The notes below the pieces were generated by a model. That model did not search any database. It was not told where the DNA came from and worked only from the letters and a program-made list of their open reading frames with translations. Both the position numbers and the translations under genes were made by a program. 64,000 nucleotides of DNA from Psychroflexus tropicus DSM 15496 (GTDB taxonomy: Bacteria > Bacteroidota > Bacteroidia > Flavobacteriales > Flavobacteriaceae): NCBI RefSeq assembly GCF_000378765.1, contig NZ_KB905345.1, positions 242,459 to 306,458 of the forward strand, read 5' to 3'. Each line of letters opens with the position of its first letter. Position 1 is the first letter of the stretch. This document shows positions 54,628-63,963 of the stretch, one piece after another.

Positions 54628-55722
54628 CTATTTCAGACTATTGTATAAATCTAAGACTTTTTTTGCCTTAATTTTAGATGAATAATTATCTTCAATGAGC
54701 TTTTTATTCGAATCGAGTTTCTTTTTAAGTTTTTCTGGGAACTTATAAATCTCTAAAAGTCTTATAACAATTTCATTAGGATCCATGTTTTCCACTATAT
54801 AACCATTAACACTATCTTCGATTAATTCTTGAGTAATGCCCACAGATGTAGTTACAACTGGAGTTTTCATAAAGAAAGCCTCCAGTATTGAAGTTGGCCC
54901 TCCTTCTCTCTCTGATGTAAGGAGAAATACGTCAAAATATTGATTCAATAAAAATGCATTTTCAAATTCTCCTTCAAAAGTAAAGAATTCATTAAGCTTT
55001 AGTTCATCGATTTTAAATTTAAGTTCTGCTGTTAATTTAGAAAACCTTCCTACTTGTATAAATTTAATATCTTTAATATTAAGGCTATTAATGATTATGT
55101 CTGCTATATCTATAAATAAATCTAAATTTTTAGCTGAAGTATGATTAGCAATATTACCAACGATAAAATAATTTTTATAATCAAATGGAACATGTCTGAG
55201 TTTATGTTCATTCATTAAGCTAATATCTATTGCGTCATTAATTACAATATTTTTACTTCTATTTTTATGAGATAATTGTTCTGAAAATTTTTCAGCGACA
55301 AAATCTGATACACATATTATTCTATCAATTATTTTTGAGTTGTATTTAATCTTACTGAACAAAGAAGAGCTACTTCCCATCCCTTTTTTTTCAAAAATAA
55401 TTTTAGGATTAATCTTATAAAAAAGAGATGTATAATAAGTTAGATTTAATGCATCGCTTGTATGTAAATGAATTATGTGTGGTTTAATTTTTTGTAATTC
55501 GTCGTAAAAGTGTTTACAATTTTTTTGAGATTTTAATTTATCCTTTTTTGATAAAATTATTTCACAAAGATTTGAATCAAGAAATCCAATAAGCTTTGAA
55601 CTTTTAACAGTATACAAATAATGTTTTATTTTTTCATGTTTCAAATTTTTTAAAAGATCTAGAAGCTGTTGTTCATTTCCTCCCCAAACTTTAGCTCCTG
55701 AAACATGAATAACTTTGATCAT
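54628..55722 (-). CDS. Glycosyltransferase family 4
   Basis: A 364-residue GT-B enzyme. N-terminal loop HVSGAKVWGGNEQQLLDLL; donor-domain features FIVGNIANHTSAKNLDLFID and the EX7E-type region TSEREGGPTSILEAFFMKTP near residue 275. Composition is strongly AT-rich (many AAA, ATA and TTT codons, with stretches near 22% GC), unlike the housekeeping genes. It follows the other GT4 gene by 20 bases on the same strand. Sugar and acceptor are unknown. Confidence 0.88.
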   Translation of the reverse strand: MIKVIHVSGAKVWGGNEQQLLDLLKNLKHEKIKHYLYTVKSSKLIGFLDSNLCEIILSKKDKLKSQKNCKHFYDELQKIKPHIIHLHTSDALNLTYYTSLFYKINPKIIFEKKGMGSSSSLFSKIKYNSKIIDRIICVSDFVAEKFSEQLSHKNRSKNIVINDAIDISLMNEHKLRHVPFDYKNYFIVGNIANHTSAKNLDLFIDIADIIINSLNIKDIKFIQVGRFSKLTAELKFKIDELKLNEFFTFEGEFENAFLLNQYFDVFLLTSEREGGPTSILEAFFMKTPVVTTSVGITQELIEDSVNGYIVENMDPNEIVIRLLEIYKFPEKLKKKLDSNKKLIEDNYSSKIKAKKVLDLYNSLK

Positions 55723-55742
55723 AAGTTTTGAATTTTTATTCT

Positions 55743-56741
55743 TTAAATTAGTGTTAATTGCTCATTATTTTGATCTAGCTTATTCATCGGATTAGATTTG
55801 TTTAATGTATTTCCTTGAATAACCTTTTCATATCTATTCAAGTATTGAAGAGTCATGTTTTTACTATTAAAGATTTCATAAGCATATTCATGACAGGTTT
55901 GAGGAGAAAATTGTTCTGATTTTAAAATAGCATTAGCGAGTTCATCAGTCTTGTTGCTAAGAAAACCTACGTCATCGTTTATTATTTCTTTCAAAGAACC
56001 ATAAGGTGTTCCAAAGACTGGACAACCAAAGTAAAGACTTTCTATAAGTGCTAGCCCGAAAGGTTCGTGCCATAAAACAGGAAAAATTAATCCTTTAGAG
56101 CGATTTAAATAGTTCTCTTTTTCTAGCCCACCAACCATTCCTTTGAAATTTACCTTTGTAGAGAACACATAAGAAGGCCCCATTTTTAAAACTCTTTCGC
56201 TTAATCGTCTTCCACCTAAAACATTTAGTTGTTCAGTTTTCGTTTTTTTAATGATATCTATAGCTCCTTTTAGATTTTTAACGCTCCAAGATGCCTTTGC
56301 TAAAAAATGGAACCCGCTTCTTTTAATAGTAAAATTTGGATTTGAGTAATCATCCCAATCCAAGCCATTATGTACGAATGAGTCAGAATTATATCTATTA
56401 GCGTGGTTTTTAGACAGAAATACAACATTTTTATCAAACTCATTATCATTATAATAATTACCGTGAATTGTAATGATGTAGGGCTTTTTACAAAACTTTA
56501 AATCAGCAGGAGTGAAGTGAAAATGAACCAAATCGATATCTTCAGGGATTTGATCTATTATAGCTATTTCGTAATTTATGTAAATTACAGATGCAAAGTC
56601 AGATGAAGATCCTTTATTAACAAGATAAGTTACTTTATGTCCTAATTTGACTAGCTCTTTACCTAATCCCCAAATTAATCTTTCAGTACCTCCATAATAT
56701 TTTACTGGAATTCTAGTATTATTAACAATAAGTATATGCAT
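55743..56741 (-). CDS. Glycosyltransferase family 4
   Basis: A 332-residue GT-B enzyme. N-terminal acceptor domain with IPVKYYGGTERLIWGLGKEL; the donor domain has FPVLWHEPFGLALIESLYFG near residue 218, a clear EX7E motif. The C-terminal 20 residues (NKSNPMNKLDQNNEQLTLI) are low complexity and not part of the fold. Very AT-rich. First of a two-gene minus-strand unit; divergent from the Sua5-family gene. Confidence 0.9.
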   Translation of the reverse strand: MHILIVNNTRIPVKYYGGTERLIWGLGKELVKLGHKVTYLVNKGSSSDFASVIYINYEIAIIDQIPEDIDLVHFHFTPADLKFCKKPYIITIHGNYYNDNEFDKNVVFLSKNHANRYNSDSFVHNGLDWDDYSNPNFTIKRSGFHFLAKASWSVKNLKGAIDIIKKTKTEQLNVLGGRRLSERVLKMGPSYVFSTKVNFKGMVGGLEKENYLNRSKGLIFPVLWHEPFGLALIESLYFGCPVFGTPYGSLKEIINDDVGFLSNKTDELANAILKSEQFSPQTCHEYAYEIFNSKNMTLQYLNRYEKVIQGNTLNKSNPMNKLDQNNEQLTLI

Positions 56742-56926
56742 TGCATTCTAAATTAAAAGGGTGAAAATATTCCTAACCTTTTCAACGTGATAATATCAAA
56801 AGTACTTGGATTCTCATTCTTTAAAATAAAGGAAAATAAAAACTTAAAATACCTTTAATTTGTAATTAAATCAGTTATACAAACATAAGCTTAATTTAGC
56901 TTTAGCCCCAAATAATACTTGAGCAA

Positions 56927-57496
56927 ATGAAAAACCAAAAAGAGGTCATACAAGAATGCACCCAGATCCTTAAACGAGGTGGACTCATCCTCTACCCTAC
57001 TGATACTGTCTGGGGAATTGGCTGTGATGCGACTAATGCTGATGCCATCGATAAAGTTTATAAATTAAAGCAAAGGTCTAATGATAAATCTTTGATCTGC
57101 CTGGTCTCTGATTTTAAGATGCTTAATCAATATGTGGAAGAAATTCCTGAAGTCGCTTATGACCTATTGAAATATGCCAATAAACCCACCACTATTATTT
57201 ACCAAAATCCAATTAGAGTGGCCACCAATCTTATTGCAGAAGATGATACCTTAGCAATAAGAGTGGTAAACGACATTTTTGCAAAAGAATTAGTAAGAAA
57301 ATATAAAAAACCAATTGTTTCTACATCAGCCAACTTAAGTGGTCAAAAAACGCCTTCCAACTTTATTGAAATTTCTGAAGAGATTTTAAAAGGCGTAGAC
57401 TATGTTGTAAATTTGCACCAATCCAATAAAAACAAGAAACCATCAACCATTATTAAGTTAGACCTTGATGGTAAAGTACAAGTGATTCGCAAATAA
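56927..57496 (+). CDS. L-threonylcarbamoyladenylate synthase (Sua5/YciO/YrdC family)
   Basis: A 189-residue enzyme making threonylcarbamoyl-AMP for t6A tRNA modification. Visible: GGLILYPTDTVWGIGCDATN, KLKQRSNDKSLICLVSD, LAIRVVNDIFAKELVRKY and PIVSTSANLSGQKTPSNF, covering the YrdC domain. No C-terminal Sua5 domain. One base separates it from the CCA-adding enzyme gene, so both are tRNA maturation genes in one transcript. Confidence 0.93.
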   Translation: MKNQKEVIQECTQILKRGGLILYPTDTVWGIGCDATNADAIDKVYKLKQRSNDKSLICLVSDFKMLNQYVEEIPEVAYDLLKYANKPTTIIYQNPIRVATNLIAEDDTLAIRVVNDIFAKELVRKYKKPIVSTSANLSGQKTPSNFIEISEEILKGVDYVVNLHQSNKNKKPSTIIKLDLDGKVQVIRK

Positions 57497-57497
57497 C

Positions 57498-58925
57498 ATG
57501 TCAGACACCTATTATAAAGAAGCTCTTCAACATCAAATTTTCACTTTCCTTACCGAAGCTGCAGACGAACTAAATGTAGAAGCTTACGCTATTGGAGGTT
57601 TTGTAAGGGACTTTTTTCTAAAACGAGGCAAAGCCAAAGACATCGATGTTGTTGCTGTAGGAAATGGGATTGAATTAGCTAAAAAAGTATCCGAAAAGCT
57701 TCCAGGGAAACCACCGGTTAAAGTATTTAAAACTTATGGAACTGCCATGCTCAAGGTTTTTGATCTTGAAGTAGAGTTTGTCGGCGCCAGAAAAGAATCC
57801 TATTCAGAAGATAGTCGAAATCCTAATGTGGAGAAAGGCAGTCTAGAAGATGACCAAAACAGAAGAGATTTTACCATCAACGCCTTGGCTCTTCAGCTTA
57901 ATGAAGCTCACTTTGGAAAACTTTTAGACCCTTTTGATGGGTTAGCAGATTTAAAAACTCAACTCATCAAAACTCCTCTCGACCCTGATATTACTTTTTC
58001 TGATGATCCCTTAAGAATGTTGAGAGCCATTCGGTTTTCCACTCAACTTGATTTTGTGATCGATATCAAATCGCTTGAAGCCATCAAAAATAATGCTTCA
58101 AGGGTTGATATTATAAGCAAAGAACGAATTGTCACTGAATTACATAAAATAATGGAGTCTGAGAAGCCTTCCAGAGGCTTCAAATTACTTCATGACACCA
58201 ACTTATTGAAAAGAATCTTACCTGAGTTGACGAATTTAGAAGGTATTGATGAAATTGATGGACAAAAACACAAAGATAATTTTTGGCACACCTTAGAAGT
58301 TGTGGATAATATCTCCAAAGAAACCAATGATTTATGGTTGCGATGGGCAGCACTGCTGCATGATATTGGGAAAGCACCTACAAAGCGCTTTCATAAAAAA
58401 ATAGGTTGGACATTTCACGGGCATGAATTCAAAGGCTCTAAAATGGTGTATCAATTGTTTAAACGGTTAAAAATGCCATTGAATGATAAAATGAAATTTG
58501 TTCAGAAATTGGTTTTGCTAAGTTCAAGACCTATAGCTATTGTAGATGATGATGTGACTGACTCTGCGGTAAGACGTTTGGTTCATGATGCTGGCGATCA
58601 TCTGGAAGATTTAATGACCTTATGTGAAGCAGATATCACTACCAAAAACCCTAAGCGCTATAAAAAATACCATAATAATTTTAAGTTAGTAAGGGAGCGT
58701 ATTAAAGAAGTTGAAGAACGAGATAAAGTCAGAAATTTTCAGCCCCCAGTATCGGGCAATGAAATTATGGAAACTTTCAAGATTGAACCTTGCCAGGCTG
58801 TAGGAGAAATTAAAGCTAAGATTAAAGAGGCCATCTTAGAGGGAGTCATACCCAATGAATATAACGCTGCATTTGCTTTTATGCTGAAGGAGGGTGAAGC
58901 ATATGGCTTCAAAAAGCAAGCTTAA
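57498..58925 (+). CDS. CCA tRNA nucleotidyltransferase with HD domain
   Basis: A 475-residue class II nucleotidyltransferase that adds CCA to tRNA 3' ends. The catalytic domain shows AIGGFVRDFFLKRGKAKDIDVVAVGNG with the GG-RD-DxD motif, RRDFTINALALQLNE, DDPLRMLRAIRFSTQLDF near residue 170 and EKPSRGFKLLHDTNLLKRIL. A C-terminal HD phosphohydrolase domain follows (WRWAALLHDIGKAPTKRFHKK near residue 285). CCA-adding versus poly(A) activity is not separable by eye, but single-copy CCA enzymes in this phylum look like this. Confidence 0.93.
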   Translation: MSDTYYKEALQHQIFTFLTEAADELNVEAYAIGGFVRDFFLKRGKAKDIDVVAVGNGIELAKKVSEKLPGKPPVKVFKTYGTAMLKVFDLEVEFVGARKESYSEDSRNPNVEKGSLEDDQNRRDFTINALALQLNEAHFGKLLDPFDGLADLKTQLIKTPLDPDITFSDDPLRMLRAIRFSTQLDFVIDIKSLEAIKNNASRVDIISKERIVTELHKIMESEKPSRGFKLLHDTNLLKRILPELTNLEGIDEIDGQKHKDNFWHTLEVVDNISKETNDLWLRWAALLHDIGKAPTKRFHKKIGWTFHGHEFKGSKMVYQLFKRLKMPLNDKMKFVQKLVLLSSRPIAIVDDDVTDSAVRRLVHDAGDHLEDLMTLCEADITTKNPKRYKKYHNNFKLVRERIKEVEERDKVRNFQPPVSGNEIMETFKIEPCQAVGEIKAKIKEAILEGVIPNEYNAAFAFMLKEGEAYGFKKQA

Positions 58926-58995
58926 TTTTTCTCAAAACACTCCCAAAATACTCTTCTAAACTTACGAACAGAGGGATAAAGTGCCTTATAAGAAT

Positions 58996-59003
58996 TATCT
59001 TTG
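58996..59003 (+). promoter_or_regulatory. -7 element TATCTTTG for the heme A synthase gene
   Basis: Exact TAnnTTTG match 15 bases before the GTG start at 59019, supporting that start. Confidence 0.5.
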
Positions 59004-59018
59004 TAAAAAACTAAAATC

Positions 59019-60047
59019 GTGTTTAGAAAATCGATAAAAGCTTCCATCATTATCATTTATTTAGTCATTATTGCAGGTGCTGTTGTAAGAATGACGGGAA
59101 GTGGTATGGGTTGCCCAGACTGGCCTAAATGTTTTGGGTACTACATCCCCCCTACCGAAGAAACTCAATTAGAATGGTCTCCAAATCATGATTATTTTGA
59201 AGGTCAGGTTATTATTGTAGGTAAGTCCTTAAAAATAGCTAAGGAAGCATTTACCTCTAATACAGAATTTGAAGATTCACATTGGAATAATTACGAAAAA
59301 CACGATTACGCTGAATTTAATGCTGCTCATACCTGGATAGAATATATCAACAGGTTGTTAGGAGCCTTAGCTGGCCTCGCAATACTTATAATGACGATCT
59401 TATCCTTTGCTCAATGGAAGAAAAATAAGAAAATAACGCTGTTTTCTATTTTAACTTTAATCTTACTTCTTTTTCAAGCCTGGTTAGGAGCCACAGTAGT
59501 GTACTCATTGCTTTCTCCCGTAAGAATAACCTTACACATGCTTGTTGCGCTGCTTTTGGTGGCACTATTAATATATATTTTAAAATTGTCTTCAGAGAAA
59601 AATAGCTCCTTGAAGGCGACATTTACGTTTAGAAATTTATTGATAGCAGCTGTTATTTTGAGTCTAATTCAAGTAGCCATGGGTACACAGGTTAGACAAT
59701 TCGTAGATGAGCAAATAGATCTTTTGGGCTATGAAAGCAAAGGCGAATGGCTTAATGATCCGACCTTAATTTTTTACGCCCACCGATCTTTTTCAATAGT
59801 GGTATTACTGGTTAACTTAGGTATTTGGTGGCTCAATAGATCCAGGAATCTTGGGTTTAGGCTTACAAATTGGATGATGCTAATTGTAGGAATTGAAATT
59901 CTTAGTGGAATTGCCATGTATTATTTGGATTTCCCTTTTCTTTCCCAACCTTTGCATTTGGTTTTTGCAGCTTTGCTATTTGGGGTTCAATTTTATATCT
60001 TAATGCAAAGTTTTGAAGCCAAATTAATTACAAAAACAAAACAATAA
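59019..60047 (+). CDS. ctaA: Heme A synthase, COX15/CtaA family
   Basis: A 342-residue inner-membrane enzyme that oxidises heme O to heme A for cytochrome c oxidase. It starts with GTG (FRKSIKASIIIIYLVIIAGA). About eight transmembrane helices are seen, with the family motifs VVRMTGSGMGCPDWPKCFGY, the heme-ligand helices HTWIEYINRLLGALAGL, ITLHMLVALLLVAL, FYAHRSFSIVVLLV and QPLHLVFAALLFG. An acidic loop of about 70 residues follows helix 1, typical of the bacteroidete version. It overlaps the next gene by one base. Confidence 0.94.
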   Translation: MFRKSIKASIIIIYLVIIAGAVVRMTGSGMGCPDWPKCFGYYIPPTEETQLEWSPNHDYFEGQVIIVGKSLKIAKEAFTSNTEFEDSHWNNYEKHDYAEFNAAHTWIEYINRLLGALAGLAILIMTILSFAQWKKNKKITLFSILTLILLLFQAWLGATVVYSLLSPVRITLHMLVALLLVALLIYILKLSSEKNSSLKATFTFRNLLIAAVILSLIQVAMGTQVRQFVDEQIDLLGYESKGEWLNDPTLIFYAHRSFSIVVLLVNLGIWWLNRSRNLGFRLTNWMMLIVGIEILSGIAMYYLDFPFLSQPLHLVFAALLFGVQFYILMQSFEAKLITKTKQ

Positions 60048-60559
60048 TGATTTATAAATATAGAATAGTTCTGGACACACTTGATGATGTCATTAGGGAT
60101 ATTGAAATTAGAGATCATTCTACCCTGGAAGATCTGCATAATTCAATAGCTCAGGCCTTTGGTTTTGATGGAACTGAAATGGCATCTTTTTATAAAAGTG
60201 ATGACGAATGGAATCAAGGTGAAGAATACCTTTTATTCGATATGAGTGATGGTCAGAACGATATCAACATGATGAACGAAACCAGCTTAGACACTGTGTT
60301 TTCAAAAGATCAAACTAAAATGATCTACGTCTATGATTTTTTTAACATGTGGACGTTTTATGTGGAGTTGGCTGACATTGCAGAACCAGAAGATGGGCAA
60401 GATTATCCCAACTTGATGTTTGCTCAGGGACAGCTTCCAGATTCTCCACCTGAAAAACAATTTGAGGCCGAAAAATTAGATGAATTTGAAGACGATATCG
60501 ATGATGATATTGAATTTGAAAATCTAGACGATTTTGATTTTGATGAAAATTGGAATTAA
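60047..60559 (+). CDS. Plasmid pRiA4b ORF-3-like family protein
   Basis: A 170-residue cytosolic protein of the pRiA4b ORF-3 / IS1096 TnpR-like family. Visible: IYKYRIVLDTLDDVIRDIEI, STLEDLHNSIAQAFGFDG, EMASFYKSDDEWNQGEEYLL and MIYVYDFFNMWTFYVELADI. The C-terminal 40 residues are highly acidic (FEDDIDDDIEFENLDDFDFD). Function unknown; despite the family name there is no transposon here. It overlaps ctaA by one base (TAATG), so it is co-transcribed with it. Confidence 0.85.
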   Translation: MIYKYRIVLDTLDDVIRDIEIRDHSTLEDLHNSIAQAFGFDGTEMASFYKSDDEWNQGEEYLLFDMSDGQNDINMMNETSLDTVFSKDQTKMIYVYDFFNMWTFYVELADIAEPEDGQDYPNLMFAQGQLPDSPPEKQFEAEKLDEFEDDIDDDIEFENLDDFDFDENWN

Positions 60560-60587
60560 ATCATTACTTATAAAATTATTCTAAACT

Positions 60588-61646
60588 ATGATCAACCTAT
60601 TTAGTGCTCAAATTGAGAGCATGTCTATACACCGTGTTGGAAATAAAAGCAGAAATGAATCCCTATTCCTATCTGAAGAGCCACACAATCTATCTGATGA
60701 ACTAAAACCACTTATAAAAGAATATTTTTTAAAATCTTTCAGAGACAAAGAAGAAAACTATTACCACTTTGTGCATGATACTGATTTGGAATTTCATCAA
60801 TTGTATAATTTAACCACGGATATCTTCAACAACCCTCTGGATAGTCATGCAATTTCAAAAAAAATAACGCGCCTTTTATTTGAAGAATCTAAACACCAAC
60901 ACATTAAAGGTGGAGAAGTTTATATCGTATATTTTGAGAATATGCTGATTGATAATGAGAAGGTCTCTGCTGTAGGAATTTTTAAATCAGAATTAAAACA
61001 TGATTTTCTTCAGTTCGAAGAAAAACAAAATAACTTGGATGTTATACTTCAACAGGGGGTTTATCTCAACAAACTAGATAAAGGAGCACTAATTTTTAAT
61101 TCGGAAAAAGAAAACGGCTATAAAATATTGTCTGTAGATTCTAATAAATATGATACCAAATATTGGTTAGAGCAATTTCTGCAAGTTGACTTCTTTGAAG
61201 ATGAGAACTTTTACACCAAAAAGTATCTGAAATTCTGTGAGAATTTTGCCAAAGATGTTGTGCTACCTGCAGAAGATAAGCAACAAGAAGTTCTATTTAT
61301 GAATAAAGCGATGAATCATTTCGCCTCCAACGATAATTTCAACGAACAAAATTTTCTGAATGATGTGCTGGAAAATCCAGCATTGGAACCAGAGTTTCAA
61401 AACTACAAAACGGAGAAAGCACCAAAATACAAAGTAGAAGATTTATCAGAATTTCCAATTTCAAACACTGCAGTATCAGCTGCAAGAAAGAAAATTAAGA
61501 GTGTTATAAATCTGGATACTAATGTGCAGATTAAAATGGATTTTGTAAGCGGAGATAGTGCAGAGAAATTCATAGAAAAAGGTTGGGATGAAGGCCGACA
61601 AATGTTTTATTACCTGGTTTACTTCAATAAAGAAGAAAAAAACTAA
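60588..61646 (+). CDS. Nucleoid-associated protein, NdpA/YejK family
   Basis: A 352-residue cytosolic DNA-associated protein. Visible: INLFSAQIESMSIHRVGNKS at the N-terminus, IKGGEVYIVYFENMLIDNEKVSAVGIFKSE, GALIFNSEKENGYKILSVDS and a C-terminal AAFSNDNFNEQNFLNDVLEN-like region (here HFASNDNFNEQNF). This is the 37-kDa nucleoid protein family. It lies 28 bases after the pRiA4b-like gene and 14 before the M3 peptidase gene. Confidence 0.9.
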   Translation: MINLFSAQIESMSIHRVGNKSRNESLFLSEEPHNLSDELKPLIKEYFLKSFRDKEENYYHFVHDTDLEFHQLYNLTTDIFNNPLDSHAISKKITRLLFEESKHQHIKGGEVYIVYFENMLIDNEKVSAVGIFKSELKHDFLQFEEKQNNLDVILQQGVYLNKLDKGALIFNSEKENGYKILSVDSNKYDTKYWLEQFLQVDFFEDENFYTKKYLKFCENFAKDVVLPAEDKQQEVLFMNKAMNHFASNDNFNEQNFLNDVLENPALEPEFQNYKTEKAPKYKVEDLSEFPISNTAVSAARKKIKSVINLDTNVQIKMDFVSGDSAEKFIEKGWDEGRQMFYYLVYFNKEEKN

Positions 61647-61660
61647 ATTAAAATTCTTGT

Positions 61661-63691
61661 ATGACAGAAATTAATCCATTACTTCAAAAGTTTGATCATC
61701 CTCCATTTAAAAAAATTAAAAATGAACATTTCAAACCTGCATTTGAAAAGAGCTTAAAAGAAGCAAGAGCAGAAATAGATAGTATTGTTCAAAACAAAGA
61801 AGAACCAACGTTTAGCAATACGATTGAGGCTTTAGAATTTTCAGGAAATCAATTGGGAAGAGTTGCGAGTATATTTTTTAATCTTAATTCAGCTGAAACA
61901 AATAAGGAGATACAGAAAATTGCTCAAGAAATTTCTCCTCTTTTGAGTGAATTTAATAACGACTTGTTACTCAATAAAGGTTTATTTGAAAAAATTAAAA
62001 CTATTTACGATAATAGATCTCAGTTCGAATATTCCGAGGAGCAGCTAATGCTGTTAGAAAAAGTTTATAAAAATTTTACTAGAAACGGAGCTAATCTGAG
62101 CGAAGAAAAACAAGAGCGATTAAGAGAAATAGACAAATTGTTATCCATTACCTCCTTAAAATTTGGTGAGAATGTTCTTGCGGAAACCAATAATTTCGAA
62201 TTGCATATTGAAGACGAGCAAAAATTGGAAGGTATTCCCGATGCAGTCAAAGAAGCTGCAAATGAGCTTGCTAAAGAGAAAGGCAAAAAGGGTTTTGTGT
62301 TAACCTTAGATTTTCCAACCTACATTCCTGTAATGAAGTTTGCTGAAAACAGGGAATTAAGAAAACAAATGCTTTTAGGTTTTGGTTCTAAAGCCTTCAA
62401 AGATAACGAGTTTAATAATGAAGATAATGTTCTAACCATCGCTAAACTTAGATTAGAAAGAGCTCAGTTATTAAGTTACCAATCTCATTCTGAATTTGTT
62501 TTACAGGAGCGTATGGCTAAGACTACTGACAACGTAAACTCTTTTTTAAAAGAAATTTTAGAGAAGTCATTACCAGCAGCAAAAAAAGAAATTGAAGAAT
62601 TAAAATCCTTTGCTTTAAAAGAAGATAACATTGATGATTTTCAAAAATGGGACAAAGCTTACTACACTGAAAAATTAAAGCAAAAAAGGTTCAATTTAAA
62701 TGAAGAGGTTTTAAAACCTTACTTCGAATTAAACAATGTGATAAACGGTATGTTTCAAATCACCAGAAAGCTTTTCAATCTTAATTTTGAAAAAACTGAC
62801 GGGATTGAAGTTTATCATAAGGATGTAGTCACTTATAGAGTGTACGAAGACGATAAATATATAGCTACTCTCTACGCAGATTTCCATCCTAGAGCGGGGA
62901 AAAGAGATGGAGCCTGGATGACCACATATAAAGATCAATTCAAGCACAAAGGAGAAGAAGAAAGGCCACAGGTTTCTATTGTATGCAATTTTACAAAACC
63001 AACCAAAAATAAACCTTCATTACTTACATTTAATGAGGTCACAACATTGTTTCATGAGTTTGGACATGCTTTGCATGCAATGAATGCAAATACAAGATAT
63101 CCATCGCTTTCTGGTGCCTCTGTATATTGGGATTTTGTGGAATTACCAAGTCAGCTTATGGAAAATTGGTGTTATGAGAAAGAAGCTCTGGAGTTATTTG
63201 CAAAACACTTTGAAACTAATGAAACATTACCGATCGAATATATTGAAAAAATAAAGGAATCCTCAAATTTCATGGAAGGCTTACAAACAACCAGGCAAGT
63301 CAGTTTTGGAATTTTAGATATGGCGTGGCATGGATTGAGTAACTTAGCTGATATTGATTCGGTAAAAGCTCATGAAGAACAGGCATTTGAATCTACGAGT
63401 TTATTACCTAAGATAGAAGAAAGTTGTATGAGCACTGCTTTTGGTCACATATTTCAGGGAGGTTATAGTTCAGGCTATTATTCATATAAATGGGCTGAAG
63501 TTTTAGATGCAGATGCCTTTGAGCTTTTTAAGGAGGAAGGCATTTTCGACAAGTCTACTGCGAAAAAATACAAAGAAAATATACTTCAAAAAGGAGGGAC
63601 TATAGAACCTACCAAGTTGTATAAAATGTTCAGAGGAAAAGAACCTGACCCGAAAGCTTTGCTCGTTAGAGCGGGATTAATACCTGGATAA
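61661..63691 (+). CDS. M3 family metallopeptidase (oligopeptidase/Dcp-type)
   Basis: A 676-residue zinc peptidase. No signal peptide, so it acts on oligopeptides in the cytosol. The helical N-terminal region covers about 1-430. The active-site helix is TTLFHEFGHALHAMNA near residue 462 (HExxH), with the third ligand in VELPSQLMENWCYE. The C-terminal part has SCMSTAFGHIFQGGYSSGYYSYKWAEVLDADAF and ends in KEPDPKALLVRAGLIPG, the conserved terminus of peptidyl-dipeptidase Dcp and oligopeptidase A. The exact subtype is undecided. Confidence 0.95.
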   Translation: MTEINPLLQKFDHPPFKKIKNEHFKPAFEKSLKEARAEIDSIVQNKEEPTFSNTIEALEFSGNQLGRVASIFFNLNSAETNKEIQKIAQEISPLLSEFNNDLLLNKGLFEKIKTIYDNRSQFEYSEEQLMLLEKVYKNFTRNGANLSEEKQERLREIDKLLSITSLKFGENVLAETNNFELHIEDEQKLEGIPDAVKEAANELAKEKGKKGFVLTLDFPTYIPVMKFAENRELRKQMLLGFGSKAFKDNEFNNEDNVLTIAKLRLERAQLLSYQSHSEFVLQERMAKTTDNVNSFLKEILEKSLPAAKKEIEELKSFALKEDNIDDFQKWDKAYYTEKLKQKRFNLNEEVLKPYFELNNVINGMFQITRKLFNLNFEKTDGIEVYHKDVVTYRVYEDDKYIATLYADFHPRAGKRDGAWMTTYKDQFKHKGEEERPQVSIVCNFTKPTKNKPSLLTFNEVTTLFHEFGHALHAMNANTRYPSLSGASVYWDFVELPSQLMENWCYEKEALELFAKHFETNETLPIEYIEKIKESSNFMEGLQTTRQVSFGILDMAWHGLSNLADIDSVKAHEEQAFESTSLLPKIEESCMSTAFGHIFQGGYSSGYYSYKWAEVLDADAFELFKEEGIFDKSTAKKYKENILQKGGTIEPTKLYKMFRGKEPDPKALLVRAGLIPG

Positions 63692-63718
63692 ACCTGAAAG
63701 ATATATTAATTACAATAT

Positions 63719-63753
63719 AAAAGCCTGCATAAACCAATTATGCAGGCTTTTAT
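63719..63753 (+). terminator. Terminator of the M3 peptidase gene
   Basis: A perfect 10-bp stem GCCTGCATAA/TTATGCAGGC with loop ACCAA, flanked by A and T runs, 27 bases after the stop codon. It is the end of the unit that may start at ctaA. Confidence 0.92.
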
Positions 63754-63775
63754 AATTTCACAATTTATCCCAAAC

Positions 63776-63811
63776 AAAAAAACCCTAACCAAATAAATGA
63801 TCAGGGTTTTC
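63776..63811 (-). terminator. Terminator of the rRNA operon after 5S
   Basis: On the minus strand a stem AAACCCT/AGGGTTT is followed by a T-run, beginning about 9 bases after the 5S 3' end. Confidence 0.78.
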
Positions 63812-63818
63812 ATTATAA

Positions 63819-63926
<108 letters not shown>

Positions 63927-63935
63927 AATTGTAAA

Positions 63936-63963
63936 GTAGATATTAGATTGTAGATATTGGATT
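63936..63963. repeat. Tandem 14-bp repeat in the 5S-23S spacer
   Basis: GTAGATATTAGATT (63936-63949) is followed directly by GTAGATATTGGATT (63950-63963), one mismatch. Purine-rich repeats like this are common in Bacteroidetes rRNA spacers. The remaining bases to 64000 show nothing else. Confidence 0.75.

Noticed and set aside
60047..60559. Possible IS1096/plasmid mobile element because of the family name pRiA4b ORF-3
   Set aside because: No transposase, terminal inverted repeats or target duplication nearby; the gene is embedded in a tight housekeeping unit.
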